Notes under the pieces: generated by a model | Seen by the model: the letters and a program-made list of their open reading frames with translations, nothing else | The model's database searches: none | Told to the model about the DNA's origin: nothing | Source: Pseudomonas linyingensis | GTDB taxonomy: Bacteria; Pseudomonadota; Gammaproteobacteria; Pseudomonadales; Pseudomonadaceae | Direction of reading: 5' to 3' | Length of the DNA stretch: 64,000 nucleotides | NCBI RefSeq assembly: GCF_900109175.1 | Contig: NZ_FNZE01000004.1 | Span: forward strand, 207,818-271,817 | Program-made: the position numbers and the translations under genes | Part shown: positions 51,001 to 58,322 of the stretch, piece after piece | Layout: every line of letters starts with the position of its first letter | Numbering within the stretch: position 1 is the first letter of the stretch

Positions 51001-52101
51001 GGGGCGGCCCTGATGAGAGCACCCGACTGTCTTGCTGCACTGGCGTTGCACAAGCTGGAATCCTCTCAACTCCATGCCGAACAGCGCCTCCCGTGGCTGG
51101 CAATACAGCTGCTGACGGGAAACTCCCAAGGTGAAGAGGCATTCTGGCAGCACCTTGGTGACGCAGAGGAAGCAGATGTAACGATGCTTCTGACGGTTGA
51201 AATCGTGCAGCAAGGTATTCAGCACACCGCGCATCCGGAGCGCATTCTGGGGCAGTTGATCGAGTCGATAGTTCAGCATGCCGAGCTTGAGCGCCATAGA
51301 GGAGGCGTTGTCACTACAGCCATGGATCTTGGCAACAAACTGCGCGGCATGCTCGATTGGCTTGGGGCACAACCTACGGTAGAAGCCAGTGATGAGTTGC
51401 GGCGCCTGCTTGATTGCCCAAGGCTGGCGACGCAACGCTTCAGGATTCAGAGCACACTGGAACAGCAGCAGGCCCGCCGACGAGAAGCCGAGTTCCAGTT
51501 CCCTGGCCTCAAGGCAGTAGCCGATGTGCTGGCCAATCGAGAACCGGCGGATGCGACGGATCTGGCTTGGCTGACCCTCCATCACCTCGACGACATTGCC
51601 CATGAGCTGCGCCACGCCAACGACGACGGCTATCGGGCGTTCTGGAATGTATGGACAGAGGACAAAGCCCCCCATAAAGCACGGCGCGGGGAAAACCTGT
51701 GCCGCGATGTCCTGCTGACCCGCCTGCGCTCGCGCCTGAATGCACACGGCATCGGCATCGATCCGGAATATGACCACGCAGCAGATAAGCGCGCCGATCT
51801 GCATCTGGACTACCGCAACCAGTTGGCCCTGCCGATCGAGATCAAGCGCGATGACCATGAAAAGCTCTGGACAGCTCTGCGCGATCAACTGATTGCACAA
51901 TATGTGCATGCCCCGAAGTCCGCAGGCCACGGCATCTATCTGGTGTTCTGGTTTGGTGAAAGCAGCAAGCTGAAAAGCCCCCCGAACCGGGAACCAAAGC
52001 CGACGACTCCGGATGAGCTGAAAACCAAACTCGAAGCTCAGTTGACAGAGGAGGAGCGCCGGAGGGTTTTTGTGCGAGTGCTGGACGTCAGTTGGCTATA
52101 A
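48079..52101 (+). CDS. STAND/NACHT-like NTPase with C-terminal PD-(D/E)xK nuclease-like domain
   Basis: A 1340-residue protein I cannot assign to a named family. Visible: Walker A GEPGAGKS (37-44), Walker B TLFIDALDEAR with Asp82, Asp85 and Glu86, a sensor-like FRLSCRAADW (111-120), and HRTVAEYLAARWL (302-314), a pattern common after NACHT NTPase modules. Residues about 320-1180 look helical, without obvious membrane segments. The C terminus has ADLHLDY (Asp1240), LPIEIKRD (Glu1254, Lys1256) and LRDQLIAQY (Gln1270), the D...ExK...Q layout of restriction-type nucleases. The ATG at 48079 has CGGGAG at 48067-48072, six bases upstream; a GTG at 48025 is in frame without one. Codons are visibly more A/T-rich than in neighbours, suggesting transfer. 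A role in phage or plasmid defence is inferred from architecture only. Confidence 0.85.
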   Translation: MVLVARRVQREARDGAETPEELPLSDFRHTPAWVLLGEPGAGKSEALKQEARETGGEYVTVRELVMTTPPLEEWRGKTLFIDALDEARAAGSESLTLYIRQQLRQLGKPAFRLSCRAADWHGSTDIAELRDISPDNQLAVLQLCPLSDDDIRQILQNNHNVADPQAFVEQAERHRIAPLLRNPQTLKLMARAVSGDCWPESSSEVYRLACEKLTQESNAQHRHISEAKAIDSETLLVAAGQLFAVQLLSGKTGVALDLDASDTEHPALDQFKPEVPAAARRALQSALFSPATGHAERLVPCHRTVAEYLAARWLAEKLDRKSLPHGRLLKLLLGFDGGVVADLRGLLAWLAQHSTSIRTRLIDVDPLGIVLYGDVRPFSTADKRHLLQALRQQAERFPGFRWHLWQDMKGFGALVDEALLEDFRYILRTTERDEATQSHIDCVLDILEYGHAYPCLAAPLLAIIKDASFWPRLRYAALRVWFQLAPSAEIKALLTRVHSNQVEDEDDELLGKLLDRLYPESLIPDELLQYLHPPKDSRLIGCYRMFWEHWLPMRAPADQLPTLLEGLCARPEVFDEDSTESLRSYSIGRLLVRTLNELGESATDEQLFTWLGAGANQYGYFNRDHESRPLIQRWLEQHPERYKAVLAQCIQTISSSRYSPYPRLHDATPPADIGLWHLHQAGTSEEAAARIHLQNAVNALTWQRGAEGLSLEVIEAWGRESTTRADWLNNWLACDLEQEHWRLEDAARTRPYKEQEAEQRRQRTQHITPELPAITAGTAAPHLLEHLAMAWLNHFSDINGETISTRFANYSDLGDELMLAAESGFRHCLQRSDLPSAAEIITENQAGRRHFIGLPCLLGLQLSRADAPETVAAPPDALLERLLAFHLCGSYFGLDDLDGWAAEIAQHHPELFARVLVQQASAAFAAGNASAGIAHFLARDTAYAQVAHLAVPELLRQFPESAAGEQLRNLRQLLGAALMRAPDCLAALALHKLESSQLHAEQRLPWLAIQLLTGNSQGEEAFWQHLGDAEEADVTMLLTVEIVQQGIQHTAHPERILGQLIESIVQHAELERHRGGVVTTAMDLGNKLRGMLDWLGAQPTVEASDELRRLLDCPRLATQRFRIQSTLEQQQARRREAEFQFPGLKAVADVLANREPADATDLAWLTLHHLDDIAHELRHANDDGYRAFWNVWTEDKAPHKARRGENLCRDVLLTRLRSRLNAHGIGIDPEYDHAADKRADLHLDYRNQLALPIEIKRDDHEKLWTALRDQLIAQYVHAPKSAGHGIYLVFWFGESSKLKSPPNREPKPTTPDELKTKLEAQLTEEERRRVFVRVLDVSWL

Positions 52102-52382
52102 CTTCAGCTGACACCTGCGGAGCGATAGGCGCGGAGGTCGATCGCTAGCACACAGGCCGCCCCGTTTCTGCAGGCGCAGCAACATGAGGATATTCGCCCC
52201 ACCTGATCACAAACTCGCGTCGCGACTCTCCACCACGCTCTGTGCCGCAAAGGCGGATAAGACCTGCGGTCATTTTCCACCCTGCGACCTTCCCGCGCCG
52301 TCCGTCCGGCGGGTTCGCCTTTCGCCGATTCCGACCTTCACTAGTGAGCAGGGGGAACCATCCATCACGTGAGGGTACCGAC
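52102..52382. other. 281-bp intergenic region after the STAND-type gene
   Basis: No credible gene, tRNA fragment or inverted terminal repeat was seen. Sequence near 52280-52330 returns to high GC. It should contain the promoter of the exported-protein gene starting at 52383; GAGGGTACCGAC just upstream includes a plausible ribosome binding site. Confidence 0.5.
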
Positions 52383-53021
52383 ATGCTCATCCGAACCCTG
52401 GCCCTGCTGCTGGCGCTGTGCTGCGCACCGCTGGCCTGGAGCCAAACCCCGGCGGCGCCCGCTGCCGCCCAGGCCGAAAAGCCGAACGCCGCCCTGACCA
52501 CCCGCCTGGCCCTGCGCGACCTGTGGGTCGAGCACATCTTCTGGGTCAGGAACTACGCGCTGGCCAACCAGAACGGCAAGGCCGCCCAGGCCGAGACCGC
52601 CGCCAAGGAGGTGGTGGCCAACGCCACGGCGATCGCCAACAGCCTGCAACCGCTGTACGGCCAGCCGGCCGCCGACCAGATGCTCAAGCTGCTGGCCGGC
52701 CACTGGGGGGCGATCAAGGACTACAGCGACGCCGGCGTGGCCAAGGACGCAGCCAAGCAGAAAGCCGCCATGGACACCCTGGTGAGCAACGCCAAGGCCA
52801 TCGCTGCCTTCCTCGCCAAGGCCAACCCCTACCTGCCGGAAGACACCCTGGTGACCCTGCTCAGCGCCCACGGCGGGCACCACATCAGCCAGATCGACCA
52901 GTTCGCCAAGATGGATTACGCCGGCGAGGCGAAGACCTGGCACGCCATGCGCGAGCACATTCTCGGCGTTGCCGACGCGCTGGCCGGAGCGCTGGTCAAG
53001 CAGTTCCCCGAGAAGTTCTGA
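52383..53021 (+). CDS. Exported helical protein of unknown function
   Basis: A 212-residue protein with a signal peptide (MLIRTLALLLALCCAPLAWS, cleavage near residue 20). The mature part is Ala-rich and predicted helical, with two similar halves: ALRDLWVEHIFWVRNYAL ... LQPLYG ... LLAGHWGAIKDY, and a second half with LLSAHGGHHISQID and MREHILGVADAL. Histidines and acidic residues recur (EHIFW, GHWG, AHGGHH, REHI), which could be a metal site, but this is speculative. I do not recognise the family. It converges with folA over a GC-rich hairpin. Confidence 0.8.
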   Translation: MLIRTLALLLALCCAPLAWSQTPAAPAAAQAEKPNAALTTRLALRDLWVEHIFWVRNYALANQNGKAAQAETAAKEVVANATAIANSLQPLYGQPAADQMLKLLAGHWGAIKDYSDAGVAKDAAKQKAAMDTLVSNAKAIAAFLAKANPYLPEDTLVTLLSAHGGHHISQIDQFAKMDYAGEAKTWHAMREHILGVADALAGALVKQFPEKF

Positions 53022-53026
53022 GTAGC

Positions 53027-53053
53027 CCGCGGGGCGCCTTGCGCGCCCCGCGG
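53027..53053. terminator. GC-rich hairpin between converging genes
   Basis: An 11-bp perfect stem CCGCGGGGCGC with a five-base loop, in the 37-bp gap between the exported-protein gene and folA. There is no T tract on either side, so it is a probable but unconventional terminator. Confidence 0.65.
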
Positions 53054-53058
53054 CGGGT

Positions 53059-53574
53059 TCAGGCGCGCACCCACAGCTCGTAGGCATGCGCCGGCGTTTC
53101 CGCCGCGGCCGCCTGCTCGTCGCGACTGAGCAGCTGCCAGTCGTCCTCGGCAAACGCGGGAAAGAAGGCATCGCCGTCCGGCTGCAGATGCACACGGGTC
53201 AGGTACAGGCGCTGCGCCAGCGGCAACCCTTGCGCGTACAGCTCGGCGCCGCCGATCAGCATCAGTTCGTCGACGCCCTGAGCGCGCGCCCACTGGTCGG
53301 CGCGGGCGATGGCCGCCGGCAGCGAGGCGAACACCTCGGCGCCCTCCAGCGTGAGTCCGACCTGGCGGCTGACCACCAGGTTGAGCCGCCCGGGCAGCGG
53401 CCGGCCGAGCGAATCCCAGGTCTTGCGACCCATGATGATCGGCTTGCCGAGGGTCACGGCCTTGAAGTGCTTGAGATCCGCCGGCAGGTGCCAGGGCAGA
53501 CGGTTTTCGATGCCGATCACGCGGTTGTCGGCGAGCGCGGCGATCAGGGCGAGGGGGAGCGGAGTCATGTTCAT
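53059..53574 (-). CDS. folA: Dihydrofolate reductase
   Basis: NADPH-dependent reduction of dihydrofolate; the trimethoprim target. About 171 residues with the chromosomal-type motifs LIAALADNRVIGIENRLPWHLPAD-like N terminus, IIMGRKTWDSLGRPLPGR and LMLIGGAELYAQ. Two ATGs (53574 and 53568) two codons apart are both possible, and neither has a strong ribosome binding site. It is divergent from the NERD-helicase gene. Confidence 0.96.
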   Translation of the reverse strand: MNMTPLPLALIAALADNRVIGIENRLPWHLPADLKHFKAVTLGKPIIMGRKTWDSLGRPLPGRLNLVVSRQVGLTLEGAEVFASLPAAIARADQWARAQGVDELMLIGGAELYAQGLPLAQRLYLTRVHLQPDGDAFFPAFAEDDWQLLSRDEQAAAAETPAHAYELWVRA

Positions 53575-53672
53575 GACTGGCAGAATACCAGCCGGCAGGC
53601 ACCGCTGACGATTGAGCCGAGGCCGTTGCGGTATCCTGCGCCGCATAAGACTGATGACCACATGGAGTTGTG

Positions 53673-55628
53673 ATGGCCACCCTGCTCACCTCGCTCAACG
53701 GCTGCCCGGCCACGAGCGGCGAACGAAAGATCGCCAGCCTGTTTGACCGCCTGCTCGACGAGGACTACCTGTGCTGGTACGACGTGCCGCTGGGCGCCCG
53801 CGGCCAGCGCCCTGACTTCACCCTGCTGCACCCGCTGCGCGGCATCCTGCTGCTGGAGGTCAAGGACTGGAAGCTGTCCACCCTGCTCAAGCTCGACCGC
53901 AGGCAAGCCACGCTCCAGTTGCCCTCGGGGCCGAAGCGGGTCAGCAACCCACTGGAGCAGGTGCGCCAGTATTGCTACGTACTGAGCGGCCTGCTGCAGC
54001 GCGATCCGCAGCTGGTCCGGCAGGACGACGGCCATCAGGGCCAGTTGTGCCTGCCCTGGGGGCACGGGGTGATCCTCACCCAGATCAGCCGCGCGCAGTT
54101 CGACCAGGCCGGTCTCGGCGAGGCCCTCAACCCCAGCCAAGTGATCTGCAAGGACGAGCTGGGCGAGGACCAGGACCCGGAAACCCTGCAGAGCCGCCTG
54201 TGGGGCATGTTCACCGTCGCCTTCCCCTGCCAGCTGAGCCCGACGCAGGTCGATCGCGTGCGCTGGCACCTGTTCCCCGAGCTGCGCCTGCAGTCCTCGC
54301 AGCAGAGCCTGTTCGACGACGCGCCCGATCCCGACCAGCCCTTGGCCGCCCCGCCCGACCTGATCCGCATCATGGACCTGCAGCAGGAGCAGCTGGCGCG
54401 CAATCTCGGCGACGGTCACCGGGTGATCCACGGCGTGGCCGGCTCGGGCAAGACCATGATCCTCGGCTACCGCGCCCTGCAACTGGCCAAGCTGTTGAGC
54501 ACACCCATCCTGGTGCTGTGCTTCAACAAGGCGCTGGCCGCGCGCCTGGCCCTGCAGATGGAGAGCCATGGCGCCGGCGCACGAGTGCAGGTGCGCCACT
54601 TCCACGGCTGGTGCGCCGAGCTGCTGCGTCGGCACGGCATCGCCCCACCGCAGTCTCGCGGCCGCGCCGACGAATACCACGAGCAGCTGGTGGCGAAAGT
54701 CCTCGAAGCCGTCACCGACGGGCGGATTCCCACCGGTCAGTACGGCGCTATCCTCATCGACGAAGGCCACGACTTACAGCCGGAGTGGTTCCAGCTGGCC
54801 GCGCAGCAGGTCGACCCTGCTACCCAGTCGCTGTTGCTGCTCTACGACGACGCCCAAAGCCTGTATCGGCGGCGCAAGTTCAGCTTCTCCAGCGTCGGCA
54901 TCCAGGCCCGCGGGCGCACCACCATCCTGCGCCTGAACTACCGCAATACCGCCGAGATCCTGCACACCGCGGCGAGCTTCGCCGGCTCAGGATTGACCGA
55001 GCAGACCGCCGAGGAGGACGGCATTCCGCTAGTGCCGCCGCAGAGCGTCGGCCGCCACGGGCCGCTACCGCTGTGGCGCGAGTGCGCCGACGAGGCCGCC
55101 GAACTCGCCGCGGTGACCGCCTTCCTGCGCGAGCGCCGCGCCAGCCTGGACAGCTGGGGGCAGTTGGCCGTGCTGGTGCGCACCAACGCCGACTGCGTGA
55201 AGGTCCGCGACCACTTGCAGCGCGCCGGCATCCCTGCCGGCCTGCTGGCGCAGAAGGACGCGCAGGCAGCGCTGGTTGAGGACAGTGTGAAGGTGCTGAC
55301 CCTGCACGCCAGCAAGGGCCTGGAGTTCGAAGCGGTAGCCATCCCCTTCGTCGGCCGCCTGCCGCATCCCAAGGCCGCGTCCGTAGAGGACGAGAGCCGC
55401 GTACTCTACGTCGGCATGACCCGCTCGCTGGAGCACCTGCTGCTGACCTCCAGCCAGGATTCACCATTCAGCCAGCGCCTGCGTACCATCCTGGCTCCTG
55501 AACAATACCCGACCACGGAGGCCGCTTGCCCCTCACCCGCATCCCCGACGCCCTCTGGCTCGCCGAAGCCCTGCGCCTCGTCGAAGAACGCAGCGGCCCC
55601 TTGGAAGACGCCGAAGCCTGCCGCCTAG
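53673..55628 (+). CDS. NERD nuclease-domain / UvrD-like SF1 helicase
   Basis: A 651-residue fusion. The N-terminal NERD domain has RPDF (Asp48) and LLLEVKDW (Glu62, Lys64), the D...ExK pattern of a nuclease. The helicase part has motif I GVAGSGKT (254-261), motif II LIDEGHD (DEGH, 363-366), then LLYDDAQSLY, LRLNYRNTAEI, LTLHASKGLEFEAV and LYVGMTRSLEHL. All core SF1 motifs look intact. It probably acts in DNA repair or processing; some NERD helicases occur in defence loci, but nothing here proves that. The last roughly 34 residues (Pro/Ser/Lys-rich) overlap the next gene in another frame. The start at 53673 follows TGGAG. Confidence 0.88.
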   Translation: MATLLTSLNGCPATSGERKIASLFDRLLDEDYLCWYDVPLGARGQRPDFTLLHPLRGILLLEVKDWKLSTLLKLDRRQATLQLPSGPKRVSNPLEQVRQYCYVLSGLLQRDPQLVRQDDGHQGQLCLPWGHGVILTQISRAQFDQAGLGEALNPSQVICKDELGEDQDPETLQSRLWGMFTVAFPCQLSPTQVDRVRWHLFPELRLQSSQQSLFDDAPDPDQPLAAPPDLIRIMDLQQEQLARNLGDGHRVIHGVAGSGKTMILGYRALQLAKLLSTPILVLCFNKALAARLALQMESHGAGARVQVRHFHGWCAELLRRHGIAPPQSRGRADEYHEQLVAKVLEAVTDGRIPTGQYGAILIDEGHDLQPEWFQLAAQQVDPATQSLLLLYDDAQSLYRRRKFSFSSVGIQARGRTTILRLNYRNTAEILHTAASFAGSGLTEQTAEEDGIPLVPPQSVGRHGPLPLWRECADEAAELAAVTAFLRERRASLDSWGQLAVLVRTNADCVKVRDHLQRAGIPAGLLAQKDAQAALVEDSVKVLTLHASKGLEFEAVAIPFVGRLPHPKAASVEDESRVLYVGMTRSLEHLLLTSSQDSPFSQRLRTILAPEQYPTTEAACPSPASPTPSGSPKPCASSKNAAAPWKTPKPAA

Positions 55629-56905
55629 CCCGCGCCGCCGGCGGCGACCTGCGCCAGCGCATCCTCGCCCGCGCCGGGCTGCTGGCGCGGCGCGACGGCC
55701 TCGATCTGGCCCTGCAGCACTGGCGCCAGGGCGCCGGCCTCGGTCTGCTCCTGCTCGCCGTGCTGGCACTGGCCAGCGGCGCCGGATTGGCCTTCGCCGC
55801 GCTGGGCGACGGCGTGCGCCCGGTCAACCTGCTGTGGGCGCTGGGTAGCTTGCTCGGCCTGCACCTGCTGACCCTGCTTGGCTGGGCGCTGGGTTTCGCC
55901 TTCGGCGGCGAGGCCGGCAGCGCCCTCGGACGCCTGTGGCTGAGCCTGAGCGCCCGTCTGGCGCGCGACAGTCGCGGTGCCCAGCTCGGCCCGGCACTGG
56001 TCCTGCTGCTCGGCCGCCACGGGTTGAACCGCTGGGCGCTGGGCCTGCTCAGCCACGGTCTGTGGCTGCTCGCCCTGCTCGCCGCGCTGGCCCTGCTGCT
56101 GGCCCTGCTGGCCACCCGCCGCTACGGCTTCGTTTGGGAAACCACCCTGCTGCCGGCGGACAGCTTCGCCAGCCTGATCCACGGCCTCGGCGCCCTGCCG
56201 GCGCTGCTCGGATTCCCGCAGCCCGATCTCGACCTGCTGCGCGCCAGCGGCGAGGCGGTGGTGGGTGGCGAGACGGCGCGGCAGACCTGGGCTGGCTGGC
56301 TGCTCGGCGTGTTCGTGGTCTATGGCCTGCTGCCGCGCGCCCTGCTCGCCCTGCTGTGTTTCGTCCAGTGGCAACGCGGCCTGAACACCCTGCAGCTGGA
56401 TCTCGAGCTGCCGAGCTACAGCCGCCTACGCGAGCGTCTACTGCCGTCCAGCGAGCGCCTGGGCGTCAGCGATGGGGCGCCGGCGCAGCTGTACCAGCCG
56501 CAGGCCGGGCACGTCGCTGCCGCCAGCCAGGGCGCCCTGCTGGTCGCGGTGGAGCTGGACGACCGTCGTCCCTGGCCGCCGGCGCTGCCGGCCGGGGTGA
56601 TCGATGCCGGCATCCTCGACGACGGCGCCCAGCGCCGCCGCCTGCTCGAGCAACTCAGCCAGCAGCCGCCGGGACGCCTGCTGATCGCCTGCGACCCGCG
56701 GCGCTCGCCGGACCGCGGCACCCTGGCGCTGCTCGGCGAGCTGGCGCGCGCAGCCGCCGAGACGCGCGTCTGGCTGCTGCCGGCAAGCGCCGGCGAGACG
56801 CTGGACCCGGCACGCCTGGGCGACTGGCACGCCGCCCTCGACCAACTGCGGCTGCCCCGGGTCGACGAGGCTCCGCTGACCTGGCTGGAGAATGGCGATG
56901 ACTGA
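55526..56905 (+). CDS. DUF2868 family membrane protein
   Basis: A 459-residue protein with an N-terminal soluble segment, about four membrane helices (near 73-95, 103-130, 175-200 and 250-280) and a C-terminal cytoplasmic domain. It matches DUF2868, whose members are encoded next to DUF3482 GTPases. The start is TTG at 55526 preceded by ACGGAGG. The gene begins 103 bp inside the helicase gene and its stop overlaps the GTPase start, so the three are likely co-transcribed. Function unknown. Confidence 0.85.
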   Translation: MPLTRIPDALWLAEALRLVEERSGPLEDAEACRLARAAGGDLRQRILARAGLLARRDGLDLALQHWRQGAGLGLLLLAVLALASGAGLAFAALGDGVRPVNLLWALGSLLGLHLLTLLGWALGFAFGGEAGSALGRLWLSLSARLARDSRGAQLGPALVLLLGRHGLNRWALGLLSHGLWLLALLAALALLLALLATRRYGFVWETTLLPADSFASLIHGLGALPALLGFPQPDLDLLRASGEAVVGGETARQTWAGWLLGVFVVYGLLPRALLALLCFVQWQRGLNTLQLDLELPSYSRLRERLLPSSERLGVSDGAPAQLYQPQAGHVAAASQGALLVAVELDDRRPWPPALPAGVIDAGILDDGAQRRRLLEQLSQQPPGRLLIACDPRRSPDRGTLALLGELARAAAETRVWLLPASAGETLDPARLGDWHAALDQLRLPRVDEAPLTWLENGDD

Positions 56906-58322
56906 CGCCCGCCAAAGCACGCCACTGAAACTGGCGGTGGTCGGCCACACCAACGTCGGCAAGACCTCGCTGCTGCGCACCCTGACCCGCGACGTCGGCT
57001 TCGGCGAGGTGTCGCACCGCCCCAGCACCACCCGCCACGTCGAGGGCGCGCGCCTGTCGGTGGACGGCGAGGCACTGCTCGAGCTGTACGACACTCCCGG
57101 CCTCGAGGACGCCATCGCCCTGCGCGACTACCTCGACGCCCTCGAGCCGCCCGGTCAGCGCCTCGACGGCCCCGAGCGCATCCAGCGCCTGCTGGCCGGC
57201 AGCGAGGCGCGCGGGCGCTTCGAGCAGGAAGCCAAGGTGCTGCGCCAGCTGCTGGTCTCCGACGCCGGCCTGTACGTGATCGACGCCCGCGAGCCGGTGC
57301 TGGCCAAGTACCGCGACGAGCTGGCGGTGCTGGCCGACTGCGGCCGGCCGCTGCTGCCGGTGCTCAACTTCGTCGCCGCCCCCGGCCACCGCGAGGACGA
57401 CTGGCGCGCGGCGCTGGCCCGCCTCGGCCTACACGCGCTGGTGCGCTTCGACAGCGTGGCGCCGCCCGAGGACGGCGAGCGGCGCCTGTACGAGAGCCTG
57501 GCCCTGCTGCTCGAGCCGGCACGCGAGCGCCTGCAGCGACTGATCGCCGACCACGAGGCGCAGCGCGCCGCACGCCGCCAGGCCGGTGCGCGGCTGATCG
57601 CCGAACTGCTGCTGGATGCCGCCGCCTGTCGGCGCCTGGTCGCCGCCGATGAGCAGAGCCTGGCCGCCGCCGTCGAGCGCCTGCGCGGTGACCTGCGCGC
57701 CTGCGAGCAGCGCTGCGTGGACGAGCTGCTGAGCCTGTACGCCTTCCGCGCCGACGATGCCGAAGCCGGCGAACTGCCGCTGCAGGGCGGGCGCTGGGGC
57801 AACGACCTGTTCCATCCGGAAACCCTCAAGCAGCTTGGCGTGAAGGTGGGTGGCGGCATGGCCGCCGGCGCCGCGGCCGGTGCGGGGATCGACCTGCTGG
57901 TCGGCGGCCTGACCCTGGGCGCCGCCGCCGCGCTGGGCGCCATCGCCGGTGGCGGCTGGCAGACCCTGCGCAACTACGGCGAGCGCCTCAAGGGCAAGCT
58001 GACCGGCCAGCGCGAGCTGTCGGTGGACGATGGCGTGCTGCGCCTGCTGGCCCTGCGCCAGCGTCAGCTGCTGGCGACGCTGGAGGCCCGCGGCCATGCC
58101 GCGCAGCAGCCCATCCAGCTGGCGACACCGCAGGATCAGGCCTGGCGCGAGGGGAAACTGCCGCCGGCCCTGCACAAGGCCCGCGCGCATCCCGAGTGGT
58201 CGCGCCTGAATGTCGGCGCCGAACTGCAGCAGGCCGAACGTCAGGCCGAGATCCGTCGTCTGGCGGTGGACCTGCAGGTGGTCACGGCGCCGGTGACGGC
58301 TCCACCAGCAAGCCCGCCCTGA
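56892..58322 (+). CDS. DUF3482 / Era-like GTPase
   Basis: A 476-residue protein with an N-terminal GTPase: P-loop GHTNVGKT (18-25), switch II YDTPGLED and a degenerate G4 region near LPVLNFVAAPGH. The C-terminal DUF3482 part includes a Gly/Ala-rich hydrophobic hairpin (GGGMAAGAAAGAGIDLLVGG, about residues 316-335, continuing to about 350) that could insert into a membrane. It overlaps the DUF2868 gene by 14 bp and is its usual partner. The start may be 56892 or the ATG two codons later. Its 3' end overlaps the converging gene by 41 bp. Confidence 0.88.
   Translation: MAMTDARQSTPLKLAVVGHTNVGKTSLLRTLTRDVGFGEVSHRPSTTRHVEGARLSVDGEALLELYDTPGLEDAIALRDYLDALEPPGQRLDGPERIQRLLAGSEARGRFEQEAKVLRQLLVSDAGLYVIDAREPVLAKYRDELAVLADCGRPLLPVLNFVAAPGHREDDWRAALARLGLHALVRFDSVAPPEDGERRLYESLALLLEPARERLQRLIADHEAQRAARRQAGARLIAELLLDAAACRRLVAADEQSLAAAVERLRGDLRACEQRCVDELLSLYAFRADDAEAGELPLQGGRWGNDLFHPETLKQLGVKVGGGMAAGAAAGAGIDLLVGGLTLGAAAALGAIAGGGWQTLRNYGERLKGKLTGQRELSVDDGVLRLLALRQRQLLATLEARGHAAQQPIQLATPQDQAWREGKLPPALHKARAHPEWSRLNVGAELQQAERQAEIRRLAVDLQVVTAPVTAPPASPP

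Noticed and set aside
50941-51930. A 329-codon open frame on the minus strand within the STAND-type gene
   Set aside because: No recognisable domain, and it lies opposite the nuclease-like end of a coherent 1340-residue protein.
47985-52382. Attachment sites, integrase or transposase flanking the STAND-type gene
   Set aside because: No tRNA, integrase, transposase or direct/inverted terminal repeats were seen at either edge, so a specific mobile element cannot be claimed.
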